Shown one piece after another: positions 1-5,671 of a DNA stretch of 5,671 nt; positions within the stretch are counted from its first letter, which is position 1, and each line of letters starts with the position of its first letter. The notes below the pieces were generated by a model. It ran no database searches. It had not been told where the DNA came from and saw nothing but the letters and a program-made list of their open reading frames with translations. Origin of the DNA: an uncultured Anaerolineae bacterium (GTDB lineage Bacteria > Chloroflexota > Anaerolineae > Anaerolineales > Villigracilaceae); NCBI GenBank assembly GCA_903882765.1, contig CAIRYE010000383.1, forward strand, positions 1-5,671, written 5' to 3'. The translations under genes and the position numbers were made by a program.

Positions 1-1289
1 TCCTCGCCTGGACCTTTACTATTTATGTATTGTTCACTTTGATCAGCACTCCATTGATGGCAAAACTTTCTGATACCTATGGCAGGCGCTCGATTTATAC
101 CTTGGATGTGACCTTATTCGCGCTAGGATCGATCGTCGTCGCTCTTTCACCAGCAAATATGTTCGGAATTTTATTATTCGGACGTGCCCTACAAGGGTTT
201 GGCGCTGGAGGTATCTTCCCGGTTGCCAGCGCCGTCATTGGCGACACGTTTCCCCCAGAAAAACGCGGCGGCGCTTTGGGTTTGATCGGTGCTGTTTTTG
301 GGCTGGCCTTCCTGATCGGCCCGATCCTTGGTGGAGTGATTCTAACCATCACCGGTTGGGAATGGTTGTTCATCATCAATTTACCGATCGCAGTGGTGGT
401 CCTCGTTATGGGCTGGCAGCTTCTTCCAAGCACCCACCGTGCTACAAGTCTGCCTTTTGATTGGGCTGGGATGCTCGTTCTTGGCTTTATGCTGGCCGCT
501 CTTTCGTTTGGCCTCAACCAGATCGATACCCAAAATTTCTTTAGCAGCGTAACTTCGCTGAATGTTTGGCCATTTTTATTAACCGGTGGTGTGTTACTTT
601 TCATCTTCCCTGGTGTTGAGAAGAAAGCAGCCGACCCGATCTTAAACCTCAACCTGTTTAAGAGCCGTCAAACCGTTCTTACCAGCCTTTTATCCGCTGG
701 GGCTGGTTTAGGTGAATCAGGAATGGTCTTCATCCCTGCTCTCGCGGTCGCCGCTTTGCCCGGCATCATCAATACCCACAACGCAAGCTATTTGTTGATG
801 CCAGTCGTATTGGCAATGGCGGTTGGCTCCCCGTTGGTCGGCCGAATGTTAGATAAGGTAGGGTCGAAGGTAATGGTATTCGGCGGAACACTGTTGTTAT
901 CAGTGGGAATGATGATGTTGAGCAATGGCACTTTGGTATCCTCCCTTTGGGGTTTCATCGCCTCCGCAGCTGTCATTGGGCTGGGTTTATCTTCGCTATT
1001 AGGAGCACCAATGCGATACATCATGCTTAACGAAGCTTCAGCTGCCGACCGAACTTCCGCGCAGGGTCTCATTTCATTATCAACAAGCGTTGGCCAATTG
1101 GTGAGCAGCGCCCTGGTTGGAGCTGTGGCGGCATCGCTAGGTGGCGGTGTAAAAGGGTACGGTTCAGCCTATTTGGTGATCGGTGTAGTGGCTGGTATTA
1201 TGGTCATTCTCACCTTAGGGTTAAAGAACCGCCAGCAAGAGCTTGCCATGGTTGAACAACACGCCCAAACCACCGCGGCAGGGAAATAA
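1..1289 (+). CDS. MFS multidrug efflux transporter, DHA2 (EmrB/QacA) type, 5'-truncated by window edge
   Basis: Inner-membrane, proton-coupled exporter of the major facilitator superfamily; its substrate cannot be told from sequence. The frame is open from the first complete codon (base 3, reading LAWTFTIYV) with no stop or credible start. The TTG at base 30 is therefore internal, and I estimate that roughly 40-50 N-terminal residues, including the first membrane helix, lie outside the window. Motif A (AKLSDTYGRR, bases 60-89) marks the loop between helices 2 and 3. It is followed by RALQGFGAGG (helix 4) and the antiporter motif C GLAFLIGPILGG (bases 300-335), which is typical of drug/H+ antiporters. 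WEWLFIINLPIAV after motif C is characteristic of the 14-helix DHA2 group, and the many hydrophobic segments up to the polar tail (KNRQQELAMVEQH) fit a total of about 470 residues. It ends with TAA at 1287-1289, 64 bases before a same-strand tetR gene that probably regulates it. Family assignment is firm; substrate is unknown. Confidence 0.93.
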   Translation, partial: LAWTFTIYVLFTLISTPLMAKLSDTYGRRSIYTLDVTLFALGSIVVALSPANMFGILLFGRALQGFGAGGIFPVASAVIGDTFPPEKRGGALGLIGAVFGLAFLIGPILGGVILTITGWEWLFIINLPIAVVVLVMGWQLLPSTHRATSLPFDWAGMLVLGFMLAALSFGLNQIDTQNFFSSVTSLNVWPFLLTGGVLLFIFPGVEKKAADPILNLNLFKSRQTVLTSLLSAGAGLGESGMVFIPALAVAALPGIINTHNASYLLMPVVLAMAVGSPLVGRMLDKVGSKVMVFGGTLLLSVGMMMLSNGTLVSSLWGFIASAAVIGLGLSSLLGAPMRYIMLNEASAADRTSAQGLISLSTSVGQLVSSALVGAVAASLGGGVKGYGSAYLVIGVVAGIMVILTLGLKNRQQELAMVEQHAQTTAAGK

Positions 1290-1303
1290 TTCATTACAAA
1301 GAA

Positions 1304-1342
1304 AACCTCTCCTACCTTAGACAAAAAAAGGGCGGAGAGGTT
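1304..1342 (+). promoter_or_regulatory. Inverted repeat in the MFS-tetR gap, overlapping the tetR ribosome binding site
   Basis: AACCTCTCC (1304-1312) and GGAGAGGTT (1334-1342) are perfect 9-base inverted arms around a 21-base centre. A second short pairing, CCTT (1315-1318) with AAGG (1328-1331), could extend the stem past a 2x2 internal mismatch. The right arm contains the GGAGAGG that serves as the tetR Shine-Dalgarno. As RNA, the stem would hide that site. As DNA, it could be a TetR operator. There is no T-run after the right arm (it continues TTAAAATCAATTT), so it is a poor intrinsic terminator. The repeat is seen directly; its role is inferred. Confidence 0.55.
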
Positions 1343-1353
1343 AAAATCAATTT

Positions 1354-1941
1354 ATGAAACCTATTGAGATCAGTTTGCGAGACCAAATACTAAGCACCGC
1401 AAAAGGTTTATTCCTTTTACATGGCTATCACGGCTTATCCATGCGGGAGATCTCAGAATCGGTCGGCGTCTCTAAGGCAGCGCTTTATTATCACTTCAAA
1501 GACAAAGAAGAACTTTTTGTAGCTATCCTTACAAAAAACTTGGAAGAGATTGAAAGAAATATCGACCTGATCCAGGCAAAGCCAATTTCCTTCAAAGCGA
1601 AGATCGCCCAATTTATCGAATACATCTTTATAGAACCGGTAGATCAACGTGCCATCATTCGCCTAGCAAGCCAAGAAATGGCTCAGCTTGGTGTAGAAAC
1701 GAGAAAAAGTTTTGGCGAAGCTTACCAAAACAAATTTACCGGAAAACTACAAAAAATAATTCAAGATGGGATCTTGGCTGGAGAATTGTTACCAGTAGAT
1801 CCGGTGATTGCTAATCGGGCACTGTTAGGAATTTTGTATCCCTACTTTTTTCAAAGCGAGCCTGGAGCAAATCCGATCAGCCCCGAGGTCATACAACAGG
1901 TCATCGATATATATATGAACGGGATTAGCAAGAACAAGTAG
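1354..1941 (+). CDS. TetR/AcrR-family transcriptional regulator
   Basis: DNA-binding regulator of 195 residues, a normal TetR length. The N-terminal TetR domain spans about residues 9-55. Its helix-turn-helix (SMREISESVGVSKAALYYHF, residues 29-48) is very close to the family consensus, including the GVSKxxLYYHF recognition helix, and KDKEELF follows. Residues from about 60 to 195 form the variable ligand-binding and dimer part, which gives no clue to the ligand. The ATG at 1354 starts just before the domain; GGAGAGG (1334-1340) is upstream at a rather long 13-base spacing, and no nearer site is seen. The gene lies 64 bases behind the MFS exporter on the same strand, so it is probably co-transcribed and represses the exporter operon, as is common for TetR-exporter pairs. 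The coding sequence is more AT-rich than the mop gene. Family is certain; target and ligand are inferred. Confidence 0.93.
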   Translation: MKPIEISLRDQILSTAKGLFLLHGYHGLSMREISESVGVSKAALYYHFKDKEELFVAILTKNLEEIERNIDLIQAKPISFKAKIAQFIEYIFIEPVDQRAIIRLASQEMAQLGVETRKSFGEAYQNKFTGKLQKIIQDGILAGELLPVDPVIANRALLGILYPYFFQSEPGANPISPEVIQQVIDIYMNGISKNK

Positions 1942-2007
1942 AAAAAATATTGGGGATTGTTGCCTATAAAGTACCAAAAGCCGGGTTATTGCAGGAGAGG
2001 GGATTTA

Positions 2008-2523
2008 TTAAGTTTCAAGCCAATTCAATACAGCTTCAATTTGACCGATACGATATCTATCCACCTGCATACTGAAAGGATCTTCATCGTTTTGCGTGAT
2101 CATTGATATTATCCACGACTGACACACATTTTTTTGTTGGTTCACTAATGCCGTCGCAATTTCACTATCTTCTTTGTTTGCAAAAAACAGTTTCGCCATA
2201 AACTCCTGACGAATTTGCCGCGGTACTGCAACTGGAGAATGCAGCCATTCCTGATAGGCTGCATGTCCGCGACGGGTAACTCCAAGCATGCGGCGAGGCG
2301 GTCGTGCGTCTTCTTGTGGAACTAATTCCGCTATTATCAATCCATCCTTTTCGAGCTTAGCTAATAACGCATAAAGCTGACTTTGTTTTAAATGCCAAAC
2401 AGCGCCCAACCCAACCGGATCAGACAACAATTGATGGATCTGATAGGCGTGAAGCGATTCTTTTCGCAGAAATCCTAACAATGCTAATTCGATACCCGGG
2501 GGACGCCGTACCATTGGACACAT
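2008..2523 (-). CDS. PadR-family transcriptional regulator
   Basis: Cytoplasmic winged-helix regulator of 171 residues. The PadR domain occupies about residues 11-93. GIELALLGFLRKESLHAYQI opens it, QSQLYALLAKLEKDGLI (residues 47-63) is the typical recognition helix region, and the wing ends in RMLGVTRRGHAAYQEWL. A C-terminal helical part of the Vir_act_alpha_C type follows, beginning near RQEFMAKLFFA; PadR proteins use such a part to dimerise. The ATG at 2521-2523 is chosen over a second Met three codons later because GAGAGG lies 7 bases upstream on this strand. The gene is divergent from the molybdenum aldehyde oxidoreductase gene with 201 bases between starts, and convergent with tetR, 66 bases away. 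PadR members classically respond to phenolic acids, so control of the neighbouring aldehyde-oxidising enzyme is plausible, but this is inference. Self-repression through the shared spacer is also likely. Confidence 0.92.
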   Translation of the reverse strand: MCPMVRRPPGIELALLGFLRKESLHAYQIHQLLSDPVGLGAVWHLKQSQLYALLAKLEKDGLIIAELVPQEDARPPRRMLGVTRRGHAAYQEWLHSPVAVPRQIRQEFMAKLFFANKEDSEIATALVNQQKNVCQSWIISMITQNDEDPFSMQVDRYRIGQIEAVLNWLET

Positions 2524-2528
2524 AAGCT

Positions 2529-2534
2529 AGCCTC
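2529..2534 (-). promoter_or_regulatory. padR ribosome binding site
   Basis: On the minus strand the sequence reads GAGAGG, then CTAGCTT, then ATG. The 7-base spacing selects the first Met rather than the in-frame Met at codon 4, which would be 16 bases away. Confidence 0.7.
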
Positions 2535-2551
2535 TCAATATTCAATAAATA

Positions 2552-2557
2552 AGTATA
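2552..2557 (-). promoter_or_regulatory. Probable padR -10 element
   Basis: TATACT on the minus strand is a 5/6 match to the sigma-70 type -10 consensus and lies 28 bases before the padR ATG. No -35 box is clear: the best candidate, GTGACA, is about 20 bases upstream, longer than the ideal 17. It falls in the TCACA/TGTGA dyad, so an activator or repressor bound there would directly affect this promoter. Confidence 0.45.
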
Positions 2558-2579
2558 CAAAAAATGACCTTTATCTTTG

Positions 2580-2595
2580 TCACATAATAGTGTGA
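2580..2595. promoter_or_regulatory. Candidate operator dyad in the padR-mop divergent spacer
   Basis: TCACATAATAGTGTGA has perfect 5-base arms (TCACA and TGTGA) around a 6-base centre. The flanks echo the symmetry: TTATC at 2571-2575 on the left and GATAA at 2594-2598 on the right, though the left copy is displaced. The centre is about 42 bases upstream of the expected padR transcription start and about 60 bases upstream of the expected mop start. That position suits autoregulation of padR and control of mop. The arms are those of a CRP site but swapped (CRP sites read TGTGA-N6-TCACA), so it is not a standard CRP site. PadR as the binder is inferred. Confidence 0.4.
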
Positions 2596-2632
2596 TAATT
2601 GTAATATTTCATTCAAGACAATAATTCCAAAA

Positions 2633-2641
2633 TGCTATAAT
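2633..2641 (+). promoter_or_regulatory. mop promoter, extended -10
   Basis: TGCTATAAT contains a perfect TATAAT (2636-2641) with the TG of an extended -10 one base before it. A -35 is weak: AAGACA (2615-2620) matches four of six bases but at only 15 bases spacing. An extended -10 can work without a good -35. Transcription would start near 2648, leaving a leader of about 77 bases before the mop ATG. A T-rich tract follows directly. Confidence 0.6.
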
Positions 2642-2714
2642 TTTTTTATTATTTTCGCATTGGTGTGTTCTAGCCGTGAAAATAAACCATCAACCCACTG
2701 CAGCATGTTTTTTT

Positions 2715-2720
2715 GGAGGA
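2715..2720 (+). promoter_or_regulatory. mop ribosome binding site
   Basis: GGAGGA lies four bases before the ATG at 2725 and follows a run of seven T (2708-2714), which should keep the site unpaired. It fixes the start at 2725. A TTG start at 2713 would place the ribosome binding site inside the coding region. Confidence 0.85.
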
Positions 2721-2724
2721 ATTT

Positions 2725-5454
2725 ATGATTCGAAAGTCGCTCGTAATAAATGGGATCAAGAAATCAATCGTCGTAGATCCCGAAACTAGCCTTGCTGATT
2801 TTCTGCGCAGGCAATTGCTCTTTACCGGCACCAAGGTTTCCTGTAACGAAGGACATTGTGGTGCTTGTTCTGTAATCGTAAATGGCAAATTGACTTTAGC
2901 CTGCCTCACAAAATTAGCCAGAATTCCTGAAGATGCCACCGTCCTCACGATCGAGGGTGTTGGCACTCCAGAAAATATGCACCCGATCCAAAAAGCTTTC
3001 GCCATCCATGGTTCCGCGCAGTGTGGTTTCTGTACTCCTGGTATGGTAGTCTCCACCTATGCCCTTTTACAAGAGAACCCCGATCCTTCTCGCGAAGAAG
3101 TACGTAGCTGGCTCACCAAGCATCACAATGCTTGCCGCTGTACTGGTTACAAACAAATCGTTGATGCTGTGATCGATTCCGGCAAGGTTATGCGTGGCGA
3201 GATGGATTCTTCCGTTTTGGATTACCAAATGCCCGCTGATGGTAAAGTTTGGGGCACCAAGTATCCACGCCCAACATCCATTGGCAAAGTCACCGGTACT
3301 CTTGATTTCGGTCAAGATCTCGGTTTAAAAATGCCATTCGACACTTTGCAATTAGCCCTTGTTCAAGCCAAGGTTTCCCACGCTAATATCCTCTCCATCG
3401 ATACCTCCGAAGCGGAAAAGATGCCTGGTGTTCATAAGGTTATTACCCACAAAGATGTTAAGGGCAAGAACCGAATTACTGGTTTGATCACCTTCCCAAC
3501 CAACAAGGGTGATGGATGGGATCGCCCGATCCTCGCCGACACCAAGATCTTCCAACGTGGCGACGCTATAGCCATCGTAGCAGCTGATACGATTGAACAA
3601 GCCAAAGCCGCTGCTGATAAAGTTGTAGTAAAAATTGAAGAACTTCCCGCTTATATGAGCGCTCCCGCCGCCATGGCCGATGACGCTATCGAAATTCACC
3701 CTGGTACACCCAACGTTTATTTCGAACAAAAACTGGTAAAGGGTCCCGATACAAAACCGTTGATGGAATCCGCAGCCCATGTGGTAAGTGGCAGCTACTA
3801 TCTACAACGACAACCCCACCTAACCATTGAATCGGATATGGGTTTTGCTTACTACGACGAGAACGATGTCCTCATCATTCACTCAAAATCCATCGGTCTA
3901 TATTTACACCTTTACATGATTGCTCCTGGTCTCGGCCTTGAACCAGATAAACTACGACTGATCCAGAACCCAGCGGGCGGAACGTTTGGTTATAAATTCA
4001 GCCCAACAATGGAAGCACTGCTTGGCGTAGCTTGTATGGCAACCGGTCACCCAGTGTATCTGGAATATGATTATGAACAATACATGCAATACACCGGAAA
4101 ACGATCCCCTTGGTTTATCGATCTCAAGTTAGGCGCGGACAAAGATGGCAAATTACTGGCGATGGAACACGACTATTCCGTAGACCATGGTCCCTATTCT
4201 GAATTCGGCGATTTGCTCACTCTGCGCGGTACTCAGTACATTGGTGCTGGCTACAACATTCCATCCATTCGCGGTTTGGGTCGCACAGTAGCCACCAACC
4301 ACGTTTGGGGCGCGGCCTTCCGAGGTTACGGTTCCCCTCAATCCTTCCTCGCATCCGAAAGTTTAATGGATGAACTTGCTCTGAAGATGGGAATGGACCC
4401 CTTGGAATTACGTTACAAAAACGCTTATCGACCAGGTTCCACTACTCCTACCGGTCAGGATCCTGAAGTTTATTCTTTACCCGAAATGCTTGACGCACTT
4501 CGCCCAATGTATAAAGCTGCCAAAGAAAAAGCTGCCCGAGAATCTACACCTGAAAACAAAAAAGGTGTTGGTATCTCCATCGGTATTTATGGCTGCGGCC
4601 TTGATGGTCAGGATGGCGCTGAAGTGTACGTTGATAGAACCGCTGATGGCGTAGCCGTATTCGCGACCTGGCAAGATCATGGCCAGGGTGCTGAGATGGG
4701 CGCGTTGGGCACTGCTCACGAAGCTCTTCGTCCAATGGGTATTGCTCCCGAAAAGATCGACCTCATCCTCAACGACACCGGCACAGGTCCAAATAGTGGT
4801 CCTTCCGGCGGTAGCCGAAGCCAGGTAGTAATTGGTAACGCAATTATTAATGGCTGCCAGCAATTGGTAGAAGCTTGCCGCAAAGCCGATGGCTCCTTCC
4901 GAAGCTACGAAGAATTAGTTGCCGCCAAACTTCCTACCCGCTTTGTGGGTAAGTGGACCGCTTCCGCTAACACCAACTGCGATGAGAACGGCCAAGGCGC
5001 TCCCTTTGCCGCTTATATGTATGGCGCTTTCCTCGCTGAAGTAAACGTAAACACCAAAACCGGTAAGGCAACCGTTGAAGGTATGACGGTAATGGCCGAC
5101 CCTGGCAAAATTAACAACCAACTCGTTGTTGACGGCCAGATCTATGGCGGTGTTGCCCAAGGTATTGGTTTAGCCCTTACTGAAGACTTTGAAGACTATG
5201 AAAAACACAGTTCCATGCGTGGAGCCGGAATACCTTTGGCTAACGATATTCCTGACAAATTCGATATCCATTATTTCCAGACCAGCCGTCCACAAGGTCC
5301 ATTCGGTGCTGCAGGCGTAGGCGAACTGCCCCTCACTTCATCCCATGTATCCGTCATCAATGCGATCGCAGATGCAACCGGTGTCCGCATTCGTCAATTA
5401 CCCGCCCGCCCAGAGAAGATCTTGGCCGGACTCAAGGCTCAGAAACCTGCCTAA
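2725..5454 (+). CDS. mop: Molybdenum-dependent aldehyde oxidoreductase, flavin-free xanthine oxidase family (Mop-like)
   Basis: Cytoplasmic enzyme of 909 residues expected to oxidise aldehydes to carboxylic acids with water as oxygen source, using a molybdopterin cytosine dinucleotide cofactor and two [2Fe-2S] clusters. Residues 1-76 form the plant-ferredoxin-like domain with C40, C45, C48 and C60. Residues 84-156 form the helical cluster domain with C100, C103, C137 and C139 (QCGFC and ACRCTGY). The two molybdenum domains run from about 197 to 581 and 582 to the end. They contain GGTFGYKF (418-425), F494, L497, AFRGYG with R533 and Y535, HGQGAEMG after 651, GPSGGSR (692-698) and GVGE with catalytic E867. 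These positions equal those recalled for Desulfovibrio gigas Mop (907 residues) except the last, shifted by two. There is no FAD domain, so electrons should leave through an external carrier such as flavodoxin. The gene is monocistronic: own promoter, strong terminator 15 bases after the stop, and a divergent PadR regulator. The reaction class is firm; the natural aldehyde is unknown. Confidence 0.96.
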   Translation: MIRKSLVINGIKKSIVVDPETSLADFLRRQLLFTGTKVSCNEGHCGACSVIVNGKLTLACLTKLARIPEDATVLTIEGVGTPENMHPIQKAFAIHGSAQCGFCTPGMVVSTYALLQENPDPSREEVRSWLTKHHNACRCTGYKQIVDAVIDSGKVMRGEMDSSVLDYQMPADGKVWGTKYPRPTSIGKVTGTLDFGQDLGLKMPFDTLQLALVQAKVSHANILSIDTSEAEKMPGVHKVITHKDVKGKNRITGLITFPTNKGDGWDRPILADTKIFQRGDAIAIVAADTIEQAKAAADKVVVKIEELPAYMSAPAAMADDAIEIHPGTPNVYFEQKLVKGPDTKPLMESAAHVVSGSYYLQRQPHLTIESDMGFAYYDENDVLIIHSKSIGLYLHLYMIAPGLGLEPDKLRLIQNPAGGTFGYKFSPTMEALLGVACMATGHPVYLEYDYEQYMQYTGKRSPWFIDLKLGADKDGKLLAMEHDYSVDHGPYSEFGDLLTLRGTQYIGAGYNIPSIRGLGRTVATNHVWGAAFRGYGSPQSFLASESLMDELALKMGMDPLELRYKNAYRPGSTTPTGQDPEVYSLPEMLDALRPMYKAAKEKAARESTPENKKGVGISIGIYGCGLDGQDGAEVYVDRTADGVAVFATWQDHGQGAEMGALGTAHEALRPMGIAPEKIDLILNDTGTGPNSGPSGGSRSQVVIGNAIINGCQQLVEACRKADGSFRSYEELVAAKLPTRFVGKWTASANTNCDENGQGAPFAAYMYGAFLAEVNVNTKTGKATVEGMTVMADPGKINNQLVVDGQIYGGVAQGIGLALTEDFEDYEKHSSMRGAGIPLANDIPDKFDIHYFQTSRPQGPFGAAGVGELPLTSSHVSVINAIADATGVRIRQLPARPEKILAGLKAQKPA

Positions 5455-5469
5455 TTTGAGCTAAATAAG

Positions 5470-5508
5470 GAAGCGCTCGCAAAAGAATTTGCGAGCGCTT
5501 CTATTTTT
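5470..5508 (+). terminator. Intrinsic terminator of mop
   Basis: GAAGCGCTCGCAAA (5470-5483) and TTTGCGAGCGCTTC (5488-5501) are perfect 14-base inverted arms closing an AGAA loop, followed by TATTTTT (5502-5508). It begins 15 bases after the mop stop codon. On the minus strand the run after the hairpin is only weakly T-rich, so it acts mainly for mop. Confidence 0.93.
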
Positions 5509-5510
5509 AC

Positions 5511-5671
5511 ATAACAAACTTTCCATCGTGATGGATAATCCTTTTGGAAAATTGTATTTCCGCATAGAATTAACATTATTTTTTCCGAAATAATTATTGG
5601 ATTAGTATCTCCTCTGAAGTATTAGATCGATGTACCCTCAATAAAAGTGGTATTTTTTCACCCATCTTAGA
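5511..5671. other. AT-rich non-coding stretch with two short dyads
   Basis: No supported gene is seen in these 161 bases. Two dyads stand out: TCCATC-GT-GATGGA (5522-5535, 6-base arms) and GGAAA-N6-TTTCC (5546-5561). The stretch could be the upstream region of the next gene, or the end of a convergent gene: a minus-strand frame is open from the right edge to a stop at 5594-5596, which is too short to judge. Confidence 0.4.

Noticed and set aside
30..32. TTG as a start for the MFS protein
   Set aside because: The frame stays open to the left edge, and a start here would remove the first membrane helix and place motif A only about 11 residues from the N terminus.
95..652. Open frame of 185 codons on the minus strand, and similar frames at 788-1072, 2670-3056, 3352-3780 and 4477-4863
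   Set aside because: All lie opposite well-supported genes and show no family motif; they are antisense shadows.
1304..1342. Intrinsic terminator for the MFS gene
   Set aside because: The stem has a large loop and no T-run follows, so termination is unlikely; regulatory roles fit better.
1991..2010. GGAGAGG-like ribosome site between tetR and padR on the plus strand
   Set aside because: No ATG, GTG or TTG follows at a useful distance and the only frame from an ATT start is about 22 codons.
2598..2622. ATTGT/ACAAT inverted repeat in the padR-mop spacer
   Set aside because: Five-base arms 15 bases apart in AT-rich sequence are expected by chance.
2713..2724. TTG start giving four extra residues (MEEF) on the mop protein
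   Set aside because: These codons contain the GGAGGA ribosome site itself; the ATG at 2725 has ideal spacing and restores exact Mop residue numbering.
5570..5596. TTAACA and TAATTA as a promoter for a downstream gene
   Set aside because: Spacing is only 15 bases, the -10 is poor, and AT-rich DNA gives such matches by chance.
5594..5671. Minus-strand frame entering from the right edge, ending in SEEILIQ
   Set aside because: Only 25 codons are visible and there is no recognisable motif; a short open frame by chance is equally likely.

Overview
The window holds four genes and looks like an accessory stretch of a bacterial chromosome. From left to right these are the 3' part of a drug-efflux type MFS transporter gene (+, cut by the left edge), a TetR-family regulator gene (+), a PadR-family regulator gene (-), and a complete gene for a 909-residue molybdenum hydroxylase (+). 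A strong intrinsic terminator follows, then about 160 bases with no convincing gene. I see no RNA gene, insertion sequence or CRISPR array.

The central gene (2725-5454) encodes a one-chain, flavin-free member of the xanthine oxidase family. It matches the Desulfovibrio gigas aldehyde oxidoreductase (Mop) closely, as I remember that protein. All eight iron-sulfur cysteines (40, 45, 48, 60, 100, 103, 137, 139) and the active-site pocket residues F421, F425, F494, L497, R533 and Y535 carry the same residue numbers. The catalytic glutamate is at 867, against 869 in D. gigas. An enzyme of this kind oxidises aldehydes to carboxylic acids and passes electrons to an external carrier such as flavodoxin or ferredoxin. 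This points to an anaerobe.

The padR gene lies head to head with mop across a 201-base AT-rich spacer (2524-2724). The spacer has an extended -10 promoter for mop, a -10 for padR, and a TCACA-N6-TGTGA dyad placed near the padR -35 region. The simplest reading is a PadR-controlled aldehyde-oxidation unit. At the left, the MFS gene and tetR lie in tandem 64 bases apart, a usual layout for a self-regulated efflux operon. A 9-bp inverted repeat in that gap includes the tetR Shine-Dalgarno sequence.

Host: moderate GC in the genes, AT-rich spacers, good Shine-Dalgarno sites and a flavin-free aldehyde oxidoreductase fit an anaerobic bacterium. An Anaerolineae-like Chloroflexota, a Firmicute or a sulfate reducer are all possible; my guess is the first, with low confidence. 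No gene family here is new. The unusual points are the regulatory structures and the pairing of a PadR regulator with a Mop-type enzyme.
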